Positions 17,700 through 25,558 of a stretch of DNA of 26,131 nt are shown piece by piece (position 1 is the first letter of the stretch; each line of letters begins with the position of its first letter). The position numbers were made by a program, and so were the translations under genes. The stretch is from an uncultured Dokdonella sp. (GTDB lineage Bacteria > Pseudomonadota > Gammaproteobacteria > Xanthomonadales > Rhodanobacteraceae), in NCBI GenBank assembly GCA_934526015.1, contig CAKSZY010000029.1, positions 1 to 26,131 on the forward strand. Direction: 5' to 3'. The notes under the pieces are model-generated. The model was not told the DNA's origin. It did no database searches and saw only the letters and a program-made list of their open reading frames with translations.

Positions 17700-19676
17700 T
17701 CAGGGACGTGGAACGGTGAGGTTCCGTTGCCGATGTTCGACCTTTCGAGGTGCGCGGGGCAAGCGCAAGGCGCGCACCGATGCGACAAAGTCGCGCACGC
17801 GTTCAGCGGGCGGTTCGGCATGCGCGTAACGCAGGGTGACGAATTCATCGACGAGCACGGCCGCCGCGTCGACCCCGGCATCGCGCAGGCGCTGGCGATA
17901 ATCGATCGGACCTTCGCCGGCGCGCAGGGCGAAACCGGCACGCAGACCCTTCGCCTGCAGCGCCCGCCAGGCTTCGTCGAGCGGATCGCCGCGCCGCGCA
18001 CGCCCCGTGCGCACGACCCACAGCGTCGCTGCGCCGAGCACGAGGCTGACGATCACGGCAAGCGCCAGCAACAGGTCGTGGCGGTTCGCCTTGTCGATGC
18101 CGAACGGCGTCAGCAGGCTCTGCTGGCGCAGTGCATTGAACTGCACGATGGTCTGCGTCCACAGCCGGTTGACGACATCGAGCTGGTTGCGGAGGTTGCG
18201 CCACCAGCCGTCGCCGTCGCCGCTGCCGCCGCGGCCATCGGCGCCGCGTTGCACGCGTTCCGGACTGACCGCGGCGGTCGGGTCGACGCGCACCCAGCCG
18301 CGCCCGGCCAGCCAGACCTCGGCCCAGGCGTGGGCATCGGAGTTGCGCACCAGCAGGTAGTCGCCGAGCGGGTTGTGCCAGCCTCCCTGGTAGCCGGTGA
18401 CGACGCGCGCGGGAATGCCGGCGGCGCGCATGAGGAAGACGAAGGCCGAGCTGTAGTGTTCGCAGAATCCGGCGCGGGTCGAGAACAGGAAGTCGTCGAC
18501 CGAATCGCGGCCGAGCAGCGGCGCCGACAGCGTGTAGGTGAATTCGGCACGGAACAGGGCGAGCGCGCGCTCGATCACCCCGACATCGTCGGCCGACTGC
18601 GCGCGCCAGTCCATGGCAAGTGCGCGTGCGCGCGGATTGAAATCCGCCGGCAGGCGCAGCGCGCGGCGGCGGTCGCCGGGGTCGAGTTCGGCGGCCAGCG
18701 TGTACCGGATCGTCGATTCGAGGCGGTAGTGACGCGGCGGCGGGATGCGCATCTGCCCGGACAGGATGCGTTCGCTGCCCATGCGCGTGCCGTCGGCGGC
18801 CGCCAGCGGCACGTCGAGGGCGACCAGCCATGGATGATCGGTCGGTTCGAGGGTGATTTCGTAGCCGAGCGGCGGCGTCGACGACTCCAGGCTTTCGGTG
18901 GGTGGCCGGCGCCAGGCGTTGTCGCGCGTCCACGCGTTGCCGTCGAAATCCCACAGGACGATGGCGCGGAAGTAGCGCGCGGCGGGTTCCGGTGCGGCGG
19001 TGTCGAACTTCACTCGCAGGGCCGGGCTGTCGTCGACCAGCAGGTCGGTCATCGAGCCGGGCGCCATGCGGTCGCTGAGGCCGGTGCGTGCTTCCGCATC
19101 GAGTCCGGGCGCGCCCCACAGCGGCGTCGCCAGACGCGGCACGAACAGGAAGCCGGCCGCGGCCAGTGGCAGGCCGAGTGCGACGAGCCGCGCACCGGTG
19201 CGCAGGCGCTCGCGCCACGGTCGATCGATCTCGAGCGGGGCCGGCTCGAGTGCATTGAGCGCGGCCAGCAGCAGCACGAGCGTCAGGCAGACGAGGACGG
19301 TGAAGCCGAGCGTCTGCGAGAACAGCAGCGCGCTCATCAGCACGAAGGCGGCGAAGCCGAGCACGGCGCGGGCATCGCGCACGCGCTCGCTTTCCAGCAG
19401 CTTCAGCATCAACAGGCCGCAGCCGAGCGCGCTGCCGGCATCGCGGCCGAACAGGTTGCCGTAGTGAAGGATGACGGCGGCAACCAGCACGAACACCAGC
19501 GGCACGCGCAGCCATGCCGGCACCACGCCGGCACCGCGCTGGCGCGCCCGCCAGCGCAGCGGCGCCACCGCAATGAAAGCGAGTCCGAGCCACGGCGGCA
19601 GGTGCCACAGGTGCGCGGCCACCGCCGCCAGCGCCGACAGGCAGACGAAATCGAACTGGCGATCAGTCAGGCGCAT
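17700..19676 (-). CDS. tgpA: Transglutaminase-like membrane protein (TgpA-like)
   Basis: The 658-aa protein has an N-terminal block of hydrophobic segments (about residues 8-155, DUF3488) and then a periplasmic transglutaminase domain. Its triad is visible: Cys405 in GFCEHYSSAF, His449 in NSDAHAWAEVW and Asp465 in VRVDPT. One more membrane segment lies near residue 535, before a C-terminal cytoplasmic tail (DUF4129-like). This matches P. aeruginosa TgpA, an essential inner-membrane protein of unknown substrate. ATG at 19676 overlaps the end of the DUF58 gene (19663) by 14 nt. It forms the usual moxR-DUF58-tgpA unit. Confidence 0.92.
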   Translation of the reverse strand: MRLTDRQFDFVCLSALAAVAAHLWHLPPWLGLAFIAVAPLRWRARQRGAGVVPAWLRVPLVFVLVAAVILHYGNLFGRDAGSALGCGLLMLKLLESERVRDARAVLGFAAFVLMSALLFSQTLGFTVLVCLTLVLLLAALNALEPAPLEIDRPWRERLRTGARLVALGLPLAAAGFLFVPRLATPLWGAPGLDAEARTGLSDRMAPGSMTDLLVDDSPALRVKFDTAAPEPAARYFRAIVLWDFDGNAWTRDNAWRRPPTESLESSTPPLGYEITLEPTDHPWLVALDVPLAAADGTRMGSERILSGQMRIPPPRHYRLESTIRYTLAAELDPGDRRRALRLPADFNPRARALAMDWRAQSADDVGVIERALALFRAEFTYTLSAPLLGRDSVDDFLFSTRAGFCEHYSSAFVFLMRAAGIPARVVTGYQGGWHNPLGDYLLVRNSDAHAWAEVWLAGRGWVRVDPTAAVSPERVQRGADGRGGSGDGDGWWRNLRNQLDVVNRLWTQTIVQFNALRQQSLLTPFGIDKANRHDLLLALAVIVSLVLGAATLWVVRTGRARRGDPLDEAWRALQAKGLRAGFALRAGEGPIDYRQRLRDAGVDAAAVLVDEFVTLRYAHAEPPAERVRDFVASVRALRLPRAPRKVEHRQRNLTVPRP

Positions 19677-20661
19677 GCGGCAACAGGGCGAGCGCGCGCA
19701 GGCAAGCCGTGCGCTGATGGGTGCCGAGGCCGGGACCGATGGTCTGCTCGGGCGTGCGCAAGGTGTAATTGCGTCCGGCTGCCTCGGCGGCGAGCACCCA
19801 GGCGGCGAGGCGGCGGATGCGCGCTTCGCGGTCGCCGAACGGCACCGCGTCGTAGTCGAACACCAGCGAACGGTCGACCAGGCGCTCGTCTTCGCGCACC
19901 CGCAGGGTGTCGTGGCGAGCGGATGCCTTCCAGGCGATGTGGCGTGGCGGATCGCCGGGGCGGTAGTCGCGCAGTCCGGCGTATTCGTCGCCACCGCGCG
20001 TCGCTTGCCGGCCGTGGCCGCCATCGCCTTGCGGGAACGCCGGTGCCGGTTGCTCGATGGCCGGGTAGACGAGCACGCGCAGGTCCGGATGGACCCAGCT
20101 CCAGATGGTGAACAGGCCGAGCGGCTGGGTCGTCCACAGCTTCAGGCGGCCGATCGCAAGCCAGCCGCGACGCGGCGCCGGCACGTCGAGGCGGACCATC
20201 GTCGCCCCCTCGGTCGCCGGCAGCGCGAACGCCGTGCGCACGCCATCGCGTTCGAGTTGCAGGTGCGGTCGCGCGCGCTTGCCGGCGTCGAAGCGCAGAT
20301 GCAGCTCGATGTTTCCGCCGGCGTGGCACTCGGCCGCGCTCGCCGCCACCAGCTGCAGCCCGGCGAGCACGCGAAAGCCGCTGAACAGGCTCATCCACGC
20401 GGCGGCGCCGAGCAGGCAGGTCAGCAGCAGGGCCGGATTGTTCGAATAGTTGAGTGAACCGAGCAGCATCACCGCGAGCAGGATCGCGAAGGCGATGCCG
20501 AATGCGCTCGGCAGTACGTAGATGCGCCGCCGATGGAGGACGATCGGCAACGCCTCGGCGGCGCGCAGGCGCGTCAGCGCCGGCAGGCGGCGTTCGGCCA
20601 GCGCCAGAAGCCTGCGCGACGCTCGCTGCAGCAGCGGCGGGCGGGCCGCGCGCGTGTTCAT
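19663..20661 (-). CDS. DUF58 domain protein
   Basis: The 332-aa protein has two N-terminal hydrophobic segments (about residues 50-95) and the DUF58 core GDEYAGLRDYRPGDPPRHI-AWKASAR with a following DTLRVREDE. DUF58 proteins are von Willebrand-A-like membrane or cytosolic proteins usually encoded with MoxR ATPases; the pair likely acts as a chaperone for an envelope or metal-dependent complex. ATG at 20661 overlaps the moxR stop (ATGA). The 3' end overlaps the TgpA-like gene by 14 nt, so the three are translationally coupled. Confidence 0.92.
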   Translation of the reverse strand: MNTRAARPPLLQRASRRLLALAERRLPALTRLRAAEALPIVLHRRRIYVLPSAFGIAFAILLAVMLLGSLNYSNNPALLLTCLLGAAAWMSLFSGFRVLAGLQLVAASAAECHAGGNIELHLRFDAGKRARPHLQLERDGVRTAFALPATEGATMVRLDVPAPRRGWLAIGRLKLWTTQPLGLFTIWSWVHPDLRVLVYPAIEQPAPAFPQGDGGHGRQATRGGDEYAGLRDYRPGDPPRHIAWKASARHDTLRVREDERLVDRSLVFDYDAVPFGDREARIRRLAAWVLAAEAAGRNYTLRTPEQTIGPGLGTHQRTACLRALALLPHAPD

Positions 20662-21626
20662 TGCACCGGCGTGGTGTCGAGCAGGGCGATGGCGAGCTCG
20701 TCGCGTCCGCTGCGCGCATTCGAACCCGGGGTGAGGCGATGTGCGGCGACGAAAGGAAACACGGCCTGCACGTCTTCGGGGATGACGTAGCTGCGTGCCT
20801 CGATCAGCGCGTGTGCACGCGCCGCGGCAAGCAGGGCGAGACCGGCGCGCGGCGACAGGCCGACGCGGATCTCGCCATGCGCACGACTGGCCTCGAGCAG
20901 GCGTTGCACGTAGTCGATCAACGCACCACTGGCGAGCACGCCGGCGGTGGCCGCGCGCAACTCGAGGATGTCGGCGGGGGTCAGGCAGGGGCCGAGCGAT
21001 TCCAGCAGGCGATGGCGGTCGATCGCGGCGAGCATGGCGCGCTCGGCCTCGCGGTCCGGGTAACCGAGGCTCATGCGCAGCATGAAACGGTCGAGCTGCG
21101 AATCCGGCAGCGGGAAGGTGCCGGCAAAGTCGACCGGGTTCTGCGTGGCGACGACGAAGAACGGCGAAGGCAGCACATGGGTGCTGCCGTCGACGGTGAC
21201 CTGGCCCTCGGCCATGGCCTCGAGCAGGGCGCTTTGCGTTTTCGGCGAAGCGCGGTTGATTTCGTCGGCGAGCAGCAGGCGGGTGAACAACGGCCCGGGA
21301 TGGAAGCGGAATCCGCCCGACTCGCGCTCGTAGATGCTGACGCCGATAATGTCCGACGGCAGCAGGTCGCTGGTGAACTGCACGCGCTGGAAGTCGAGTC
21401 CGAGGGTGACGGCGAGTGCGTGCGCGAGCGTGGTCTTGCCGACCCCGGGCAGGTCCTCGATCAGCAGGTGTCCGCCCGCGAGCAAGCTGACGAAGGCAAG
21501 GCGGACCTCGCGCGGTTTGCCGAGCAGGACCGTGTTGACCTGCGCGATGCTGCGTTCGAGCGCCTGGCGCTGGATGGGTCGCAAGGCGGAAGCGGGCTGG
21601 GCGGAAGAGGCGTGGGCGTCGGGCAT
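20658..21626 (-). CDS. MoxR-family AAA+ ATPase
   Basis: The 322-aa protein has Walker A EDLPGVGKT (residues 57-65), Walker B LLADEIN (118-124), then NRASPKTQSALLEAMAEGQV and the ATQNPVDFAGTFPLPDSQLDRFM block, all diagnostic of MoxR ATPases. It is probably a remodelling chaperone acting with the DUF58 protein encoded next. ATG at 21626 was chosen because it gives MPDAHASSAQP before the domain. A much longer upstream reading runs antisense to the glycosyltransferase and is not credible. Only 21 bp separate this start from the divergent ATG at 21648. Confidence 0.95.
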   Translation of the reverse strand: MPDAHASSAQPASALRPIQRQALERSIAQVNTVLLGKPREVRLAFVSLLAGGHLLIEDLPGVGKTTLAHALAVTLGLDFQRVQFTSDLLPSDIIGVSIYERESGGFRFHPGPLFTRLLLADEINRASPKTQSALLEAMAEGQVTVDGSTHVLPSPFFVVATQNPVDFAGTFPLPDSQLDRFMLRMSLGYPDREAERAMLAAIDRHRLLESLGPCLTPADILELRAATAGVLASGALIDYVQRLLEASRAHGEIRVGLSPRAGLALLAAARAHALIEARSYVIPEDVQAVFPFVAAHRLTPGSNARSGRDELAIALLDTTPVQ

Positions 21627-21647
21627 CGTCGGCAAGGGCAAGGTGAA

Positions 21648-23279
21648 ATGGATCGAGGCGCAAGCGATGGGCGCGAGACGGGCAGTGTAGCCGCCATCGA
21701 CGGTTTGGCGCGCGCAACGGCGCGGTGGCATGCGAAGCACGCGTTCGTCGCTGCGTTCGTCCTCGTCAGTGCCGCGAAACTCTGGCTGGCGGCGAACCTG
21801 TCGCCGTTCGGCGACGAGGCGTTCTACTGGCAGGAGAGCCGCCAGCCGGCCTGGTCCTACAGTGACGTGCCGGGTCTCACCGCGTGGTTGATCGCCGCTG
21901 GTGAGTCGATCGGCGGCCATTCGACGCTGGCGATGCGCTCGTGGTTCCTGGTCCTCGGCGGCGCCGTGCCGTGGATGATGGTGCTGTTCGCGCGGCGCTG
22001 TTTCGGCGCCGATGCCGGCTGGCAGGCCGGCCTGTGGACGCTGGCGATGCCGTTGGCCGGCACCCTCGGCGTGCTCGCACTGCCCGATGTCCCGCTGACC
22101 TTTGCCGCGCTGCTCGCCCTGATCGCGCTGGAGCGCGCCTTGCGCACGCAATCGACGGCTGCGTGGGCGCTGGTCGGACTGGCACTGGCCATGGCCTGGC
22201 TTGCCCATTACCGCGCGGCGATGCTGCTCGCCTCCGGCTTCGTGCTGTTCATCGCCTCGCCGGGCGGGCGCGCGCAGTGGCGCCGGAGCGGCCTTTGGCT
22301 GGCCCTGGCGTTGTCTGCGTTCGGCCTGCTTCCGCTGGTGTGGTTCAACCTGGCCCACGACTGGCACGGGCTCGGATTCCAGTTCGTCGAGCGCCATCCC
22401 TGGGCGTTCCACGCCGACGCACTCGTGCAGCCGCTCGAACAGGCGCTGGTGGTCACGCCGCTGCTGTTCATCGCATTGCTGGCCGCGCTCGCCCACGCCT
22501 GGCGCCGCCGTCGTGAAGGACTGCCGTGGGACCTCCTCGCCTGGATCGCCGGCAGTTCGCTGATGGCGTGGTTCCTGCTCGGCCTGTTCGCCGACGCCGA
22601 GCGTTTCCGCGTGCATTGGCCGTTGCAGGCCTGGCTGCCGCTGCTGGCCGCCGTACCGGTCATGTTGCGCGTCTGGCGCCCCGGCCTGCGTCGCGCGTTC
22701 GCCATTGCCGGAGGCGGACTCGGCGTGCTCGGCGGCATGATGGTGATGGCCTGGCTTGCGGCGGCGACCTTGCCGGCGTCGACACCGCCGGCATGGAGCG
22801 ATCCCTTTCCGCGCCACTTCGTCGGCTGGAACGAAGCCGGCGCGGCCGCGCGACGCCTGCTCGCCGCGGACCGCGACGGCAACATCCTGCTCGTTGCCGA
22901 CAATTTCATGCTCGCGGCCGAACTCGATTTCGCCTTCGACGGAACGCGGCCGGTGTTCGCGCTCGACAGTCCGCTCAATGCCAAGCATGGTCGCGCGGCA
23001 CAACTGGCCCTGTGGGATCGCGACGAGGCTGCCCTGCATCGCCACGCCGGTCGGCGCGTGCTGCTGGCGGTCGACGAAACCGCCTTGCGTGAGCGTGATC
23101 GCGCGGCCTGGCTCGACGCGCTCTGCCGGCGCGTCGCCGTGCTCGAACCGGTCGAACGCCTCGATCTCTTCGACGGCCGCAAGCGCATCGCCTTCCTGAC
23201 CGGTGTCGTGCCGGCCGCGGGAGAGGCGGCCGGCTGCGCGTATCCGTCCAGGGCGGGGAGCTTTCCCTGGGCCTTGTGA
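21648..23279 (+). CDS. ArnT/GT39-like membrane glycosyltransferase
   Basis: The 543-aa integral membrane protein has about nine to ten hydrophobic segments and the first-loop motif FGDEAFYWQESRQPAWSYSD (catalytic-type Asp56-Glu57 and Asp73), as in PMT_2 / ArnT-like transferases. These use polyprenyl-phosphate sugars at the periplasmic face to modify lipid A, glycans or proteins. Acceptor and sugar are unknown. ATG at 21648 is preceded by AAGGTGA. A further reading frame upstream overlaps moxR and is a shadow. The stop is 133 bp from the convergent imuA stop. Confidence 0.9.
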   Translation: MDRGASDGRETGSVAAIDGLARATARWHAKHAFVAAFVLVSAAKLWLAANLSPFGDEAFYWQESRQPAWSYSDVPGLTAWLIAAGESIGGHSTLAMRSWFLVLGGAVPWMMVLFARRCFGADAGWQAGLWTLAMPLAGTLGVLALPDVPLTFAALLALIALERALRTQSTAAWALVGLALAMAWLAHYRAAMLLASGFVLFIASPGGRAQWRRSGLWLALALSAFGLLPLVWFNLAHDWHGLGFQFVERHPWAFHADALVQPLEQALVVTPLLFIALLAALAHAWRRRREGLPWDLLAWIAGSSLMAWFLLGLFADAERFRVHWPLQAWLPLLAAVPVMLRVWRPGLRRAFAIAGGGLGVLGGMMVMAWLAAATLPASTPPAWSDPFPRHFVGWNEAGAAARRLLAADRDGNILLVADNFMLAAELDFAFDGTRPVFALDSPLNAKHGRAAQLALWDRDEAALHRHAGRRVLLAVDETALRERDRAAWLDALCRRVAVLEPVERLDLFDGRKRIAFLTGVVPAAGEAAGCAYPSRAGSFPWAL

Positions 23280-23332
23280 GGCTCAGGCATCCAACGCGAT
23301 CACTCGCCGTTCTTGCGGGGCGCAGGCGCGCA

Positions 23333-23384
23333 GCGCCGAAGTCGAAGGACTTTCGATGGCACCCTGGACTTGCGCCTTCGGCGC
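23333..23384. terminator. Inverted repeat between convergent genes
   Basis: GCGCCGAAG (23333-23341) and CTTCGGCGC (23376-23384) are perfect 9-bp inverted repeats around a 34-nt loop that holds a small TCGAA/TTCGA hairpin. It lies between the converging glycosyltransferase and imuA stop codons and could stop both transcripts. GAGCGTGTCGAAGGG at 23397-23411, next to it, resembles a common Xanthomonadales intergenic repeat. No T tract is seen. Confidence 0.45.
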
Positions 23385-23412
23385 GCAGCCTCCCCGGAGC
23401 GTGTCGAAGGGA

Positions 23413-24102
23413 TCAGGACGCGCGGTGGAGGCTGGGGATCCGCAGCGGGAGTGCGCTGGAACGGACGGAATCCATGCCGCCACGGCACTTGAGGATTTCC
23501 ACGCAACTTTCTGATCCAGAAAAGGAAACATGGACACGAAGAGCGGCCGGTGTAGCCTCGTGGCGGGCCCGGGCCGGGCGCAGCAGGAAGGCCAGCGCAT
23601 CCCCGGTTTCGGCCGCGAGTTGCAGGCGACGCAACTGGCGGTAGTCGGCTTCCGGCAACCAGTGCAGCACGGCGGCACAACAGCCGGCGCGCAAGCACTG
23701 TTCGGCACTCCAGTGGCGGTCGGCGGTGGCGGCATCGATCTGCACGAGATGGTCGAGGTCGACACCGGCGGCGGCGAGGGCCGGCGGGTAGGGCACATAG
23801 GGCGGGGCAATCATCGCCACGCGCCGGCGCGCCCGGGTGAGTGCGGCGATCGCCGGCAGCAACAGACTCATTTCACCGAGGCCGTCGTGCTCGACGAGGA
23901 TCTCGGTCAATGCGCCGCGTGGCCAGCCACCGCCGGGCAGGCGTGCATCGAGACGCGCGTCGCCGGTCGGCTGCGTGCGCAGCGACGGCGCGGGAGCATG
24001 GCCGCGACGCCAGACTCCCGGATGGCCGAGCACTTCGCCGAGTGCGGCATGGCGGGCACTGGCCGTGGCGGCCGTGAACGGGGAAGTCAGGACCGCAGCC
24101 AT
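23413..24102 (-). CDS. imuA: SOS mutagenesis protein ImuA
   Basis: The 229-aa RecA/SulA-like protein has GDARLDARLPGGGWPRGALTEI in the N-terminal third, then LLLPAIAALTRARRRVAMI, and a C-terminal block ATPAALRVHVSFSGSESCVEILKCRGG, all typical of ImuA. ImuA normally works with ImuB (a Y-family-like polymerase subunit) and DnaE2 in error-prone repair. Here it is translationally coupled to lexA (TGATG at 24100-24104). Nothing like imuB follows: the next DNA is repeat sequence and a convergent gene. The last 20 residues (…SLHRAS) are not family-typical, so the 3' end may mark the break point of a deletion. Function without ImuB is uncertain. Confidence 0.85.
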   Translation of the reverse strand: MAAVLTSPFTAATASARHAALGEVLGHPGVWRRGHAPAPSLRTQPTGDARLDARLPGGGWPRGALTEILVEHDGLGEMSLLLPAIAALTRARRRVAMIAPPYVPYPPALAAAGVDLDHLVQIDAATADRHWSAEQCLRAGCCAAVLHWLPEADYRQLRRLQLAAETGDALAFLLRPARARHEATPAALRVHVSFSGSESCVEILKCRGGMDSVRSSALPLRIPSLHRAS

Positions 24103-24713
24103 CAGGTTCTCCGGATCATGCCGACGTAGAGGCCTTCGATCGCGAAGTTCGTGCGTTCGGGATCGACTTCGATCGGCGCGAAGTCGGGATTGGCGGGCAG
24201 CAGGCGGATGCGTCCGCGCCTGCATTCGAGGGTTTTCACGGTGACGTCGTCGTCGACGCGGGCGACGACGATGCGGCCGTCGTCGGCGTGGTCGGTGCGG
24301 TGCACGGCGATGAGGTCGCCGTCGAGGATGCCGGCGTCGCGCATGCTGAGGCCGACCACGCGCAGGAAGTAGTCGGGGCGCGGATGGAACAGCGAGGCAT
24401 CGATGCCGAACTCGCCTTCGATGTTCTCGGTGGCGAGGATCGGACTGCCGGCGGCGACGCGCCCGACGAGGGGAAGCATCGTCGCCGTCGGCGTCCGTGA
24501 GCGATGGGGCAGGCGCAGGCCGCGATGCGGCAGGCGTTCGAGCGCGCCCTTGCGCACGAGCGCCTCGACGTAGTCCTGCGCCGAACTGTGGCGGGCGAAA
24601 CCGAGCGCCTCGGCGATCTCGCGCAGGGTGGGCGGGCGGCCGTGCGTGTCGACGTAGGCGTGGATGTGTTCGAGCACGCGGCGCTGGTTATCGGTGAGGC
24701 TGATCTCGCTCAT
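24102..24713 (-). CDS. lexA: SOS repressor LexA (LexA2 type)
   Basis: The 203-aa protein has an N-terminal winged helix (TDNQRRVLEHIHAYVDTHGRPP) and a C-terminal peptidase with self-cleavage site Ala88-Gly89, nucleophile Ser123 and Lys160. LexA represses SOS genes until RecA filaments trigger cleavage. Coupling to imuA and a GTAC-N4-GTAC operator at its own start suggest the LexA2 subgroup found in Xanthomonas and Pseudomonas putida, so a second, canonical lexA may exist elsewhere. ATG at 24713 is set by MSEISLTDNQRR; there is no Shine-Dalgarno because the operator abuts it. Confidence 0.95.
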   Translation of the reverse strand: MSEISLTDNQRRVLEHIHAYVDTHGRPPTLREIAEALGFARHSSAQDYVEALVRKGALERLPHRGLRLPHRSRTPTATMLPLVGRVAAGSPILATENIEGEFGIDASLFHPRPDYFLRVVGLSMRDAGILDGDLIAVHRTDHADDGRIVVARVDDDVTVKTLECRRGRIRLLPANPDFAPIEVDPERTNFAIEGLYVGMIRRT

Positions 24714-24731
24714 ACGTACCAATGTACGTAT
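24712..24731 (-). promoter_or_regulatory. LexA2-type operator overlapping the lexA start codon
   Basis: ATACGTAC-N4-GTACGTAT is a perfect 8+8-bp inverted repeat. It contains GTAC-N4-GTAC, which is close to the LexA2 boxes described for P. putida (GTACN4GTGC) and X. campestris (TGTAC…GTACA). One end shares two bases with the lexA ATG. It covers the -10 of the lexA promoter, so binding would be autorepressive. Confidence 0.7.
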
Positions 24732-24748
24732 CTGCGCCGGAATTGCAA
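24721..24748 (-). promoter_or_regulatory. Candidate lexA-imuA promoter
   Basis: On the minus strand, TTGCAA (24743-24748) and TACATT (24721-24726) are 16 nt apart. Transcription would begin at about 24714, next to the ATG at 24713, so the mRNA would be leaderless. The -10 lies inside the operator palindrome. Confidence 0.45.
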
Positions 24749-25098
24749 GCCCCCTCGCCCGGATGTCCCGGCCATGCCGGCCCGGCTTGCGCTCGATGGA
24801 GGATTCTGAATAGCCTGAGGGTCGGCAGGGATTCATGAGAATTTCGCAGTTTCACGGATAAGTTCATGAAAGCAAAGCATAATCGGAGCGCGATTTGCCT
24901 TGGCGCCCAGGGATCGTCCGGGGCTTTCCCCCGCGCTTGGCCCTCAAGTAAGCATGGCCTCAAGCTCGGCCACGATCACGTCATGGACGATTTCCAAGCA
25001 CACTTCATAAACGCGGGGTGGAAACCACCCGCAGCTGCGCTGAAGTGTCGCCTTGGCTATGACAGATCCGATGGATGCCCGCCTTGGCGGGCCGCGGG
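24732..25098. other. Structured non-coding region upstream of lexA
   Basis: No convincing gene lies here. Besides the lexA promoter it holds a TTCATGA…TCATGAA pair near 24830-24870, and a nested structure: ACACTTC (about 25000-25006) with GAAGTGT (25042-25048) outside GCGGGGTGG-AAA-CCACCCGC (25013-25032). A GCCCGCC-TT-GGCGGGC hairpin lies at 25077-25092. CATAAT near 24880 could be a -10 but lacks a good -35. Confidence 0.4.
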
Positions 25099-25335
25099 TC
25101 ACGATCTCAGCAGCCAACGTTCATCTTTTTTGCGGATGCGGTCCACAGCAAGCGCGCGCAGATACGCGTTCAGGTCGTCACTATTAATGCGCTCTTCGTC
25201 CAGCCCGGCCTGCATGCCGACCACAGGCGAGTCCGGCCGTAGCGAAGGCTCCTTGAACGCAGCGCCCTCGAAATGCAAAAGCAGCGATTCGCATAACGCC
25301 ACGACGTTGGCCCAGCGGTCGAAAAGATGCAGCAA
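25099..25335 (-). CDS. Unrecognised short ORF, possible gene remnant
   Basis: The 78-aa reading has protein-like composition (LFDRWANVVALCESLLLHF, then DDLNAYLRALAVDRIRKKDE) and a GC hairpin 7 nt after its stop. There is no ATG: it opens at a TTG without a ribosome site. A second minus-strand frame from 25544 leads up to the same place and could join this one by a single missing base near 25340. So this may be the 3' part of a frameshifted gene. Family unknown. A rival reading of the upstream part is the plus-strand ORF at 25377. Confidence 0.3.
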   Translation of the reverse strand: MLHLFDRWANVVALCESLLLHFEGAAFKEPSLRPDSPVVGMQAGLDEERINSDDLNAYLRALAVDRIRKKDERWLLRS

Positions 25336-25376
25336 GCTGCGGCCACACGGGCCGCTGTCACCTCGAGGCCCGCGAC

Positions 25377-25520
25377 ATGTATCACATGACGATGAACTCG
25401 ATGAATCGACCTGCGGAGATACAGCGGCGTATCATCGAGCGTGGGGTACCTATCCCGATCTTGGTCAAAATGCTCGATTCTGGATACTTCGGACAGCCAA
25501 GCACGAACGAGATGCTGTGA
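25377..25520 (+). CDS. Small unrecognised ORF, 47 aa
   Basis: ATG at 25377 begins a 47-aa reading that contains RPAEIQRRIIERGVPIPILV and KMLDSGYFGQPSTNEML before TGA. A GAGG lies 8 nt upstream, and the secreted-protein gene starts 38 nt after the stop on the same strand. Composition is protein-like but there is no homologue I know. It overlaps a minus-strand frame (25544 down), and only one is likely to be real. Confidence 0.3.
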   Translation: MYHMTMNSMNRPAEIQRRIIERGVPIPILVKMLDSGYFGQPSTNEML

Positions 25521-25558
25521 CGCCTTGGGCAGGCGCGCGCTCAATCAAGGAGACGAAG

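Noticed and set aside
20454..21647. N-terminal extension of the GT39-like protein
   Set aside because: It is antisense to moxR and DUF58 genes and is Arg/Gly-rich with no domain. The ATG at 21648 with AAGGTGA fits better.
25013..25320. Integron attC-like site
   Set aside because: Hairpins are present but no RYYYAAC/GTTRRRY pair with the right order was found.
24866..25558. N-terminal extension of the secreted protein
   Set aside because: It lacks a ribosome site and homologues, and the signal peptide starts at 25559 after a good AAGGAG.
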